DNA from: Bromus sterilis
Lineage: Eukaryota > Streptophyta > Magnoliopsida > Poales > Poaceae
DNA: 64,000 nt
Reading direction: 5' to 3'
Assembly: GCA_950022295.1 (NCBI GenBank)
Contig: OX465598.1
Coordinates: 97,254,001 to 97,318,000 of the forward strand
This document shows, in pieces, positions 54,383-64,000 of this stretch. The position numbers and the translations under genes are program-made. Every line of letters starts with the position of its first letter. Positions within the stretch are counted from its first letter, which is position 1. The notes under the pieces were generated by a model. That model worked only from the letters and a program-made list of their open reading frames with translations. It had not been told where the DNA came from and made no database searches.

Positions 54383-55348
54383 CTAGAGGGGTGTGTCATG
54401 GGCTTCTTTGAGGATGAGTTGCCTTAGTTCCCTATTCTTAGGTACTACCAAACGATTTCCAAAGAATACTGTTCCCTTGCTATCTGTGGAGAAACATCTA
54501 GCAACTCCGCTAGCAATGTTCTCCTTGATCCGGCGAACACCTCGTGCACGCCTTTGGGCAACTATGATTTGATCCTCAAGAGTTGGTTTCGCCACCAAGG
54601 TAGAAAGATAGCCATGAGGAACAATCTCAAGATTGAGCTTGCGAAAGTCCTCATGAAGAAGTGGTTTATACTGTTGTAACATGAGGTTGTTACAACACGA
54701 CTTACGACTTAGTGCATCAGCCATGACATTGGCTTTTCCTGGGGTGTAAGAAATTACTACATCGTAATCTTTTATCAACTCAATCCAGCGTCTTTGCCTG
54801 AGATTAAGATCTGGCTGGGTGAAAATATATTTGAGGCTTTGGTGGTCGGAATAAATCTCGCAACGGTTACCAAGGAGGTAATGTCGCCAAGTTGTTAGGG
54901 CATGAACTACGGCAGCGAGTTCAAGGTCATGGGTAGGATAGTTCTCTTCATGTGGCCGCAATTGGCGTGAAGCATAAGCTACCACATGTCGATCTTGCAG
55001 AAGTATGCATCCTAATCCTTGCCGTGATGCGTCACAATAGATCTCGAAATCCTTTTTAGTGTCTGGAGGTGCAAGTACGGGTGCAGAAGTCAATCTTCTT
55101 TTTAGCTCTTGAAAGCTTTCCTCGCACTTGGAAGTCCATAGGAATTTCTTATCTTTCTTGAGGAGTTCAGTCAGAGGCTTTTCAACTTTAGAAAAGTTCT
55201 CGACGAAGCATCGGCAATAGCTGGCTAGGCCAAGAAAACTCCTAACTTGCTTAACCGATTCAGGTGGAGTCCAGTCAAGGACGGCCTGAACTCTCTCGGG
55301 ATTCACAGCAATGCCTTTTGCAGAAATCACGTGACCTAAGTAGGTCAC
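54383..55348 (-). pseudogene. RT thumb/connection and RNase H of element B
   Basis: 321 codons between two stops: TAA at 55349-55351 (a Glu codon in A) and TAG at 54383-54385 (TCG, Ser, in A). RNase H is complete: YCDASRQGLGCILLQ, the Glu in HDLELAAVVHAL, and YSDHQSLKY, the Asp-containing stretch missing in A, then ADALSRKS. Confidence 0.88.
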
Positions 55349-56785
55349 TTATGGTAGCCAGAATTCACACTTGGAGAATTTAGCATACATGCGATGCTCT
55401 CTAAGTTTCATCAATACCAGCCTTAGGTGTTCGGCATGTTCTTCTTCGTTCTTCGAGTATATAAGGATGTCATCGAGGTAAACCACGACGAACTGGTCCA
55501 AATACTCCATGAAGATCGAGTTCATCATGCGTGAGAAAGTGGCGGGGGAATTGGTTAAACCAAAGGACATGACGGTATACTCGTAAAGACCATAACGAGT
55601 AGTAAAAGCCGTTTTGGGAATGTCCTCGTTTCGGATTTTGATTTGATGATAACCTAATCTCAAATCCATCTTGGAGAAGACAGAGGATCCTGCAAGTTGA
55701 TCATAAAGATCATTGATCCTGGGCAATGGGTACTTGTTCTTTATCGTCGCTAAATTTAGCGGGCGATAGTCTACGCACATCCTTTCTGTTCCATCTTTCT
55801 TCGTTACGAACAGAACGGGGCAACCACATGGCGATGAGCTAGGGCGGATGAAGCCTTTCTCCAACATAGCTTCCAGTTGGGTTTTAAGCTCAGCTAACTC
55901 ACGTGGGGCCATTTTGTATGGGCGTCTAGAAATAGGTGCGGTTCCTGGGGCAAGATCCACTATAAACTCTACACGTCTATCGGGTGGCATGCCCGGCAGC
56001 TCTTTAGGAAAGACATCCGGGAAGTCACGAACCACCGGAATATCTTCAAGTTCGGGAAGGGGAAGTACATTCAAGGAATGCACTTGGGTTCTTGTTCTGG
56101 GTGAGGTATAGTTGACTGTTTTTCCTGAAGGGTGGGTGAGTTTCACGGATTTGCCTTTGCAATCCAGGTAGGCATTCTGTCTTGATAGCCAATCCATGCC
56201 AAGGATGACATCAATATCTGAAGACTTGAGGGCTATGAGTGAAGCAAGGAATACTAAACCCTCAATTGCAATTTGATTACCATGGCTTACTCTATTAGTT
56301 TGCCATCTTGACCCTGGAGTTTGAATAATCATTGGGGTGGACAATTCAACAAAGGGTAACTCATGACGAAGTGCATAACTTTCCGACATGAATGAATGAG
56401 ATGCTCCTAGGTCGAAAAGAACGGAAGTAGGAACATAATTGACTGGGAGCGTACCAAGAATGACGTCAGTGGTGTCGTCAGTCTCTTCGGCGGCGATCTG
56501 GTTCACACGTCCACGAGTGGCGGGAGGAGCGGGTTTAGCGGTGTAGACCTTCTGGGGTGGCTTGCCACGACCATTGTTGTTGTTGCCTCCGGCACGGGGT
56601 GGAGCATTCTGGTGCTGGATCTGGTTCTGGGGACACTCGCGAGAATAGTGGCCTGCCTGACCACACTTGTAACAGGCTCCGAAAACAGTGCGTGGAGCTG
56701 GGTTGTTTGGTGGAGCTGGGTGGAACTGGGTTGGTGGACGAGGCGCCACATAGGATGGCCTCGGTGGGTTGTTCTGGCGGAACAT
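55349..56785 (-). pseudogene. gag C-terminus, protease and RT of element B
   Basis: 478 codons: CCHC knuckle CYKCGQAGHYSREC, protease FDLGASHSFMS (A has FDPGASHSFIS; the usual residue after Asp is Ser or Thr), RT with MCVDYRPLN, MDLRLGYHQI and VYLDDILIYS. It ends at TAA directly after KCEFWLP. Confidence 0.88.
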
Positions 56786-57583
56786 GCTGTTTGGGATCCA
56801 GATCTTGCGCTTCTGGGAGCCAGAACTGGATGAACTGTCGTCTCTAGGGTGTTTGCGGAAATCGTTGGGGTGTTCATGTCCTCGGCCTTGATGGCCTTGT
56901 TGACAAGGACCTGGAATGAGGCAAAGTCATGAAGGTTGAGCTCACGACGGAGTCCAGTGTTGAGGCCACGACGGAACCTCTCTTGTTTCTTGGAGTCGGT
57001 AGAGACTTCTTCGGTAGCATAACAAGCAAGTCGGTTGAACTCACGACTAAACTCGTCAACGGTCCTCCTGCCTTGGGTGAGGTTGCAGAACTCCTCACGC
57101 TTGCGGTCCATAAGACCCTTGGGAATGTGGTGCTCGCGGAAGGACGTGCAGAATTCCTCCCAAGATGCAGGGGGTCCAACGGGACGCATATTCAGAAAGT
57201 TCTCCCACCAAGAGCTAGCTGCACCTTCAAGGTGATAAGTGCATAGCTCACCTTGTCGCCATTTGCAACACGGCCTGCTTGGAGCTTCCTCTCGATGCTG
57301 CGAAGCCAGTCATCGGCGTCAAGGGGCTCAGTGGAGTAACTAAAAACCGGGGGATGAAGTCGTTCAGGGACACCAACTCGTTGCGCTGCTGAGTGGTGTT
57401 GCGTGCAATGACTTCCAACAGATGGTGAGAGTCTCGGCGGTTCCTCTCGACCTCCATCAGAACCTGAGCCATCATGGGTGGGGGTGGAAGGTTGCCTTCC
57501 TCCTGATCATTCCCACGACCTTGGTAACGACCAACCTGGCCACAGGTTCCTTGAGACATCCTGAGGTGAAAAACCAAAGTCAA
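56503..57583 (-). pseudogene. gag N-terminal part of element B
   Basis: Start MSQGTCGQ near 57559. The frame breaks at about 57352, where A has a CTTCATCCGG/CTTCATCC near-repeat and B has lost one 10-bp unit. Homology continues in another phase (MRPVGPPASWEEFCTSFREH ...) and shifts back near 56870 through loss of one C in a C run, after AEDMNTP. The capsid core is otherwise as in A. Confidence 0.8.
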
Positions 57584-57889
57584 ACAGAGTTGATTTGAAG
57601 AGTCTAATCAAGGTATTGAAGTACTGGAAGGATTACAGAGCAAAGGAAGTAATCATCTTGACAACATGGTGATAAAGCATACAAGCCATATATTCACAAG
57701 CTGTCATACAAACCATACATCGTTTTAGTACAAGCACCAAGCTAATACAAACGTGATGAAGATCATACATCCTTCAGAGGCACTCTGACTTCCTATACAT
57801 TATTTATCTAAGCCTCTGGAACTTAGACACCTTGCTTACAATATACTAAGATACTACTACATCATCACTAAGTAAGACCACAGGCGGTC

Positions 57890-58669
57890 TCACTCATCTC
57901 CATCTCCATAGTAGTCCTCATAAAAGTTACCCGCGTATCCCGGTAGCTGAAGGTGACCATCGGAAAACACGGAGGCTTGTGGACCCTGATATCCATTTGG
58001 GCAAGGATGGGGCCTAGGTCCAGCGTAGGGTGGAAGCAAAGGACCACGGGGTGGAAAAATGCCTCCAATCTCGGGCCAAGCAACTCGAGAAGGCATCTGA
58101 GTCCTCACTGGGTAGATAGCATCATGCTCAACTGATCCAACGCTCACAAAGGGTGCCAAAAGTGTCAGTGCTCGATACAGACGAACACGAGTGGCGTGGA
58201 GCTCGAAACGGAGAGCGCGTGCATCTCGATCTCTGTCACTAGCAAACCTAACAGTCATCTGAAGTGCTGGATCCTCTGCAGAGTGATCTGAGTAGAGTCC
58301 GGTGTAATATCCCTCTTCTCCTGGAAGTGCAGCAGGGATATAGCGGAAAGAGGTCTCTCTCAGCAAAGTGTGCTCCTCTCTCAGCAGTGTCATACATGAG
58401 TATGCAGCATCCTGCACAGCCATGTTCTCGGTAATGCCAATGCCATGTCCAAAGTGGATAAGCTGAGTGACCCCAACGTGGTGCGGGTAGATCCTGACAA
58501 TGCAGTGGAACTGCGTCTGGTTGAAGTCGTGGAACTGCTCCTCGACGGTGTACTCAGGGTACCATCGATATCCCACATAGGACATCATCTCGATCAACGT
58601 GGCGGGATGGCCACGCACACCGAGGCACCTGGTCAAACGAACAATCTGCCGAGGGGGAAGATCTGCCAT
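57890..58669 (-). CDS. Extra ORF upstream of gag in element B
   Basis: 259 intact codons, MADLPPRQIVRLTRC, same length as in A with about 11 residue differences. ATG follows TTCTGTTTCAG, acceptor-like. Aromatic/His-rich first half and Pro/Gly-rich end as in A. It stayed open although gag-pol of the same copy has at least four disabling lesions. No recognised domain. Confidence 0.75.
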   Translation of the reverse strand: MADLPPRQIVRLTRCLGVRGHPATLIEMMSYVGYRWYPEYTVEEQFHDFNQTQFHCIVRIYPHHVGVTQLIHFGHGIGITENMAVQDAAYSCMTLLREEHTLLRETSFRYIPAALPGEEGYYTGLYSDHSAEDPALQMTVRFASDRDRDARALRFELHATRVRLYRALTLLAPFVSVGSVEHDAIYPVRTQMPSRVAWPEIGGIFPPRGPLLPPYAGPRPHPCPNGYQGPQASVFSDGHLQLPGYAGNFYEDYYGDGDE

Positions 58670-58990
58670 CTGAAACAGAAAGGAGTTTGCAAATGCATCA
58701 GATTATGAGATAATCCTGGAATGACTCGGACAGCATAACGGCTGTAATTGCAAGAAAAAGACAATTTCTTACAACATGGAAACAGCACTTACATACGATG
58801 TAATAAAACAGGGAGCATAACCACTCTAACAAATCGATCACAACTTTCCTACGGCTATAAGGAAGCAAACAACGAGATGTTCTAATCAGACAGAGGAGAG
58901 CCTAGTCCTATCTTCCCGTAGAATAAGATGAGGGTGACTCAGAACTCAGAACGAAGGGGGTAAGGAGAAAAAAGAAGCCTTACGTTATTC

Positions 58991-59000
58991 CCTTATATAC
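58991..59000 (-). promoter_or_regulatory. Internal TATA-like box of element B
   Basis: Minus-strand GTATATAAGG between primer site and extra ORF; AACGTAAGG follows. Same arrangement as at 21776-21799 in A. Confidence 0.35.
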
Positions 59001-59072
59001 CCAGAGTAACTATATAACTATAGAAGGCTAGACTCGACTTCGGCCAAGGCTACTAGTCCTACAGTCAGTCCT

Positions 59073-59084
59073 GCTCTGATACCA
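59073..59084 (-). other. tRNA-iMet primer-binding site of element B
   Basis: Minus-strand TGGTATCAGAGC four bases inside the 5' LTR edge. Confidence 0.9.
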
Positions 59085-59088
59085 AGTC

Positions 59089-61808
59089 TGTCGGGACCCG
59101 GGGTTAGCGTATGCAAGTACAGCTAAGACATAGTCATATGGAGAGCCGAGAACCATACCCACTTGTCTAAGCAGACAAGGCCAAGCACAGAATGTTCTCG
59201 GAAAGCATCGTACGTGAGGGGCATCCCATCCAGGCTGGATGATCAACTGAGATGGGTCCTCATCGTCCGCACACAAGTCTAATGATATGGGTGGTGAACT
59301 CCCATATTCAAAGACAAGTCGCCTCAACCATACTATCGACTATCTCATAACTCTTACATAGACTTACTGCAGCCCGATCACTTAGTCGGGGTCTAGGGCG
59401 GGCTCGATCATACCACAAAGTGTGCACGAGACGGAGTCTCGAGCAATCGCATCGCGATGCCCCAAGCTGCGCACATCTAAGGGCCACTTGGTGTATGAAA
59501 GACTGCTAGCCAGAACACAACTAAGGTCTCGAAAACCCATACAAAGACATGCATGTTATAAACATACACGCAGCACACATGCCTTGTATGAACAGCAGGT
59601 ACCATTGCAATTCTCTACAAAGTGTACAATTTTATTGATAACTCTTATAGAGTGCAAACAGAGGTCACAAACATGTGATCCAACATTATAACACAAACGG
59701 AAGCAAATTATGTCTGAGTACAGACAAGTTTAACAAATGGCTTAAGAAGCCTTATTTAAACACAAGCCCTCCACGAGGGAACCAGTCGTCTGACTGGGAC
59801 TAGACTAGTTGGTCTTCAGTCGTCCAGCTCGATGAAGAAGCCACCTTCGGGGTCAGTGGCATCATCTAAAACATAGATTAAGCAAACGTGAGTACAAAGT
59901 CGTACTCAGCAAGACTTACATAGGAGCTATACTACTCATGCACATGTATCAAGGTAAAGGGAGGTGGGGTTCACTTGTAGAAGTGACAGCTTTGACTTGG
60001 CTAATCCTGAACTACGAGTACCAGACTTTGAGGTAAGAAGCGTACACGAGTCCACTACTTTCTCCAATCAATTACACCACTATGGTGCCTTCCTCGACTT
60101 CCCCACGAGGAAGCACGCCATAGCACTCACACTTATCTTGGTGTGTTTTAGAAGTATCCAGTTCAAGTTTTCTAATAATCAAGCTAAGTTTTCCAAGCAG
60201 TCCATAACCGCGGACGCGGCTATTCGAATAGTTTTTTTAACCCTGCAGGGGTGTACCGCTACACACACATGATCATCATTTACCGCCTTTGATCTCAACA
60301 CCATTCAAAGGGTGCCAGCGAGGATGCTCACCACAACTGTTACCTCATAGCCGATCTAGTCCGAGAAAGACGCCTACTTGGGTAGGCTACCACAATCGTG
60401 AACCCGGCCGGTTTACCGAAGTGGACCCAAGTGATGTGTGCGTGGTGCATAAGCCGGTCTCGGATGAGCCGTTCTCTCACTTAGCATCCAAGCCACAAGC
60501 CTACCAGAACTCCGAACTATTGCGACATCTGGACATCGAAAGGGATGAGTTAGTAAGTTGAGAGGGGTCAGTGAGCCCAATGTGTGGTTGTACTCTTCAT
60601 CTTGGATCACCACACAAGAACTCGGACTTAGGGCGGTGTTCAACGAGACAACCCACCGTGTACTCCTACACAGCCTCTCATCGTTCACCTTGTATTAGGG
60701 TCGATTCACCAACACTTTTCTACCATCATCAACCTGATCATTACCATCCCGACTCACATCAAAGTAACAACATGGTATCATTCTAAGCATGCAATAAGCG
60801 ATAACATTTGTAGGGGCCACATGATATCAATCAACTCCTACATTTGCTAGGATTTTGGTTTGCTTACTACTGTGACAAAATGATAGGTCATGCAAAGGAA
60901 TGGGTTCATCTATGCGGTAGAAACGAATCATGGTGATCATCCTAAACAATGCATAAGCGAGACATGAGAGGGAAGTGGGATTTTATCGACATGATCAATG
61001 GGGGTTTGCCTGCCTTGCTGACGAGGTTCGGGTTCGGGGTCTTCAACGAAGGGGGTGACCTCGGGTTCCGGCTCCACTTCTATCAGCAACATGACAATCA
61101 TAGGATCAACATAATGTACAATGCACAATCACATGAATAAGATTGAAACTTGATGTATATGCTTTGATGTGTGAAGCAATTCCATTTAAATGGAGTATAT
61201 TGCAAATTGAATTGCAAATTCAAACTCCAATTTGAATTCAAACTTAACCAAGTAGCATGTGACATGGTTTGATCATTTTGAACCTTTTGTAAATGTGTAT
61301 GATATGCCTCTGAAGTGTGGTTGAATTGTAGCATAATTCCATGGTCCAAGTTGCAAAAGCATTTGATTTGAATTTGAATTAATTTCAAATAAACCAAATG
61401 ACATATGCTACTGTTCCCATTTTAAAATCAACTCCAACATAGTTGAAAGTTGCATATTTGGAAAGATAATTTTCTCCTGATCATTTTTCATATATTATTT
61501 GTCCAATTTGGAGTTAATATGAATTTTCTATGAATTTCCAAAGTTTGGGGTAATTTCTGGAACTTCTGGAATTCTTTAATTCAAATAATATCTGGAAATT
61601 CATTAAATCAATTTATTGCGCCAGGCTGACGTCAGGGGGGGGCTGACATGTGGGTCCAGGGTGTCAGTGACTGAGTTCAATTAACCGGTTGGTTAATCTA
61701 ATCCAGTGGCTTAATTAAGCCACTGGGCCCACTGGTCAGTGACCCAGGGGGTCATTAGGCGGGTGATTAGCGAGGGGGGGTTTGGGCTAACCCGCCGGCG
61801 GCTAAACG
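59089..61808 (-). repeat. 5' LTR of element B, outer third missing
   Basis: 2,720 bp, matching 49567-51751 plus the 535 bp deleted from the 3' copy. It stops at GGCGGCTAAACG; the next ~1,358 bp of the LTR are absent and LINE sequence begins. Confidence 0.9.
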
Positions 61809-63305
61809 CATCCAGAGCCTCTGAGCAATAGGGACAGTAACCCTATACGCATCCAGAGCAGGCGGTGGGCCCAGCGGCGGGAGCTTCCAGTCCAGAGCCG
61901 CCGCCGGCGGCCCAATGTTGCGCTGGACGCCGCCCTGACCGCCGGAGCCACCCCTCTGGTCACGAACCCCAGCCTTCCAGTTGAAGCGCCTGATCGATGC
62001 ACCGCCGCCGCCCACACCCTCCTCCGACGGGATGTCGCTCTGATCACTGTCGGAGGAGTTGCCAAGGAACCAAGGCTCCTCCACATCACTGTAATCCACC
62101 GCGCACTCCAGATGAATTAGGACCTTGTACTGCAGGAGCGCCGGTGTGTGCATCTCGACGGTGGCCGGCTCCGGGACAGTTAACCAGTGGAGCGACGAAA
62201 TCAAATCCGTGTTGGAGGTCAAGGCGGTGAGTTTGAAGGAGGCCAAGTCCTCCCGGTCCATCGTATCCGCCGCAAAGGAATCAACCAGGCAAGAAGTTCC
62301 TAGCAGCCTCTCAACCACATCACGATCCCAGCAATGAGGGGGAATACCTTCAAGCTCCAGGAAGACCTTGGTGTTGAGGACGACGTGCGTGGCTTGAGCC
62401 TGGCGGTTCCACGAGCGGAAGAAGAGTTTCTTCCCGGCGAACTCCACCACCGGCTGCGCACCAAGACGATTCCTGTGCTCCGCCCTCGCGAAGACCACAA
62501 GGAAATCCTCAGGGTGGAATTGATGGATAGTGAAGTAGTCATGACTTATATCATGCGCCGCCAGGAGCGCCTCCCGAATGACTCCAGGCGAGAGATCACG
62601 TCATGCTGCACCGGCGTACACCACCATGGCGCACTGGAGCCGCCTCTCCAGATCCGCCATGGCCTGCGAGCGAGGGACGAAGCATAGCTCCGAATCCTCA
62701 AAGGGACAGTCTTCCGGCGGCAAGAGACAAGGCGCCTGAAGCGCGGGCCAGACGACCTGGGGAGCCGTGGTCGGGGCCAGCAGCGGCGGCGGTGGTGGTG
62801 GCAGGATGTGGGTAGGCGTTCCAGCGCCCCTCCGGGCAATCTTCGCAGTAGTCGCAGCCCGGAGAGCCGCTTCCGAGGACGGGTTGCAAGGCCTCTTGCA
62901 ATCCCTGGAGCCATGGCCAGGGAGGCCGCAACGGAAGCACACCATGTCATTGGTACAATCCTTGCGGTAATGCCTCTCCTCAAAGCAGCGGAAGCAGAGG
63001 CCCTCCATCTCCGGCGAGGCAACGCGAGGAGGGGAGGGGAGAGAGGGCGTTGAGGGAGCGGCATGGGACGCGTCCAGGCCATGGCGTATGCGCCAAAGCG
63101 TCCTCTTGGAAGGCGGTGGCTGCACCCATGGCGCCTGGACCCTCGACGGCCCGGCGTCCGCGCAGGGCGCCGCCGAGGTGACCTCAGCGCCCCCAGCAAG
63201 TTCCATCTCACCAGAGGAGGGCTCCGGCGAGGAGAGGATGCCCGAGACCGCCGGCCTCTCGCCGGTGGGGCGGAAGTCGGAAGAAATGGATCTGGGGCTG
63301 TCCAT
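61809..63305 (-). pseudogene. LINE ORF1 N-terminal part (two zinc knuckles, DUF4283-like)
   Basis: From MDSPRSISSDFRPTG: Pro/Ser-rich N-terminus, then two CCHC knuckles CFRCFEERHYRKDC and CFRCGLPGHGSRDC, Pro-rich linker, and a DUF4283-like nucleic-acid-binding segment (DLERRLQCAMVVYAG ... HQFHPEDFLVVFARAEHRNR ... LELEGIPPHCWDRDVVERLL). One in-frame TGA at 62601-62603 (after VVYAGAA) interrupts it. ORF1 proteins of this kind bind LINE RNA. The product is incomplete at its C-terminus. Confidence 0.78.
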
Positions 63306-63519
63306 GGCCGTCGAGAAAGGTCACCGCAACAGGAGTGGATGCCGCCACCGGAGTGGAGAGCGGCGGGAGGGGGGCTACGGTCACAAGAGCGGACAGCAGC
63401 AGGGAGGAGGGTGGACGCCGGCGCCAGAGTGGCGCACGGTGGAGGGAGGGAGGGAGGGCGCCGCTCAGGAGCTTAGGCTGCGCTACCTAAGTAACTCACG
63501 GTAGATTAGGGAGCCAGCA
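61809..63519 (-). mobile_element. LINE, inverted 5' segment: 5' leader and ORF1 N-terminus
   Basis: Minus-strand LINE start. ORF1 begins at 63305; 63306-63519 is a GC-rich leader with GGGAGGGAGGGAGGGC near 63444 and no other feature. ORF1 is cut at 61808/61809 by the deletion junction with element B; its C-terminal part is at 39325-40005 on the same strand, beyond B and C. Confidence 0.75.
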
Positions 63520-64000
63520 CCGGTAAGGCTACAATAAGTCTCGGCGATCCTGATTCGTGGGAGTACTGAGGATGCGGCCAGAGTTGAGGCCACGCTCGGC
63601 TGCCAATTGGGCAAGTTCCCATGTATCTACTTGGGGCTTCAATTAGGGATTCACCCTTTGAAGAAGGCCGAATGGGAGCCCCTTCTTGACCAGGTGCGCC
63701 ATTTCGTCCCCGCCTGGCAAAGAGGTATGCTGAAAAGATCGGGACGTTTGATCTTGGTTCAATCAGTTATTTCCGCCAAACCAATTCATCACATGCTCGT
63801 CTCGGATGCCCCCGTCTGGGTATTTGAGGCCATCGACAAGTGGTTGCGTGGTTTCTTCTGGGATGGCAAGGAGAGCGCCAATGGTGGACAATGCCTGGTG
63901 ACCTGGAACTTTGTCTGTCGCCCTAAGTGCCTCGGTGGCCTAGGCCTCAAGAACTTAAGGCTACAGGGTCTGACTTTAAGGCTGTGGTGGGAATGGCTCC
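63520..64000 (+). pseudogene. LINE ORF2 C-terminal segment, opposite orientation
   Basis: Plus-strand frame (from about 63540): VSAILIRGSTEDAARVEATL, KFPCIYLGLQLGIHPLKKAE, RSGRLILVQSVISAKPIHHM, WLRGFFWDGKESANGGQCLV, CLGGLGLKNLRLQGLTLRLW. This is the part of plant LINE ORF2 that follows the RT FADD box. It starts almost where the minus-strand RT at 33430 stops and runs out of the window, so the LINE 3' end, tail and duplication are not seen. Confidence 0.8.

Larger units (their letters stand above)
49567..61808 (-). mobile_element. Tekay-like retrotransposon B, truncated at its 5' LTR
   Basis: Same family as A, in inverse orientation. Reading the minus strand: truncated 5' LTR (2,720 bp left), primer site, extra ORF, gag, protease, RT, RNase H, integrase, chromodomain, polypurine tract, 3' LTR (3,543 bp). 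Frames are broken by a 10-bp deletion and a 1-bp loss in gag and by stops at the end of RT and the start of integrase. Unlike A, it keeps the full RNase H and an uninterrupted integrase core and chromodomain. Confidence 0.92.

Noticed and set aside
61809..64000. Two independent LINEs back to back
   Set aside because: Not excluded, but the plus-strand segment starts where the minus-strand RT at 33430 stops, so a single LINE with a 5' inversion is simpler.
1..64000. tRNA, rRNA or other structural RNA genes
   Set aside because: None seen by eye; tRNA-like matches are only the 12-base primer-binding sites.

Overview
The window is a piece of grass nuclear genome, most likely Triticeae/Pooideae (wheat, barley or a relative). 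It consists almost entirely of nested transposable elements. The clues are long-LTR Ty3/Gypsy elements of the Tekay, Retand/Tat and Reina types, an L1-like LINE with DUF4283/zinc-knuckle ORF1, 5-bp target-site duplications, plant GT-AG introns and TATA boxes. No intact host gene is visible. The only host-like material is a mosaic of exon-like fragments on the minus strand (about 15.1-17.6 kb and 31.7-32.7 kb), into which a 14-kb retrotransposon has inserted. Assignments come from reading motifs; no database search was made, and lineage names are by resemblance.

Layout: (1) 1-8516, Retand-like element I (+), first ~22 bp of the 5' LTR outside the window; it keeps decayed protease, RT and integrase, has lost most of gag, and carries an antisense gene with a B3-like fold. 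(2) 8937-15008, a decayed Reina-like chromovirus II (+) with a scarred left end, interrupted by a 1.49-kb solo LTR (9320-10809). (3) 15009-17598 and 31736-33400, the host-like mosaic. (4) 17599-31730, a complete Tekay-like element A (+), 4.09-kb LTRs, perfect TSD AGAGA, an extra 259-codon ORF before gag, and a gag-pol frame spoiled by two stops and a 42-bp RNase H deletion. (5) 33400-40005 plus 61809-63510 (-) and 63520-64000 (+): one LINE with a 5' inversion, split by later insertions. (6) 34292-37987, solo LTR D inside LINE ORF2, perfect TSD CCAAG. (7) 40006-49566, Retand-like element C (+) inside LINE ORF1; gag and protease are present, RT/RNase H/integrase absent, and a multi-exon antisense gene of the 'putative gypsy type transposon' (PF04195-like) family is present. 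(8) 49567-61808, Tekay-like element B (-), inserted in the 3' LTR of C; its outer 1.36 kb was later deleted together with the end of C and some LINE sequence.

Order of events for the right half: LINE insertion with 5' inversion; then solo LTR D's parent and element C into the LINE; then B into C's 3' LTR; then a deletion joining B directly to the LINE. Element A inserted separately into the gene mosaic. A and B are the same family in opposite orientation.

The most interesting biology is in the two Retand-like elements. Both carry a gene in antisense between pol and the 3' LTR, each with its own TATA-like box, a conserved non-coding block, and reiterated copies of a polypurine-tract-like hairpin, but the antisense proteins are unrelated. 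The Tekay-like pair shares a conserved extra ORF with splice-acceptor-like sequences directly before both start codons.
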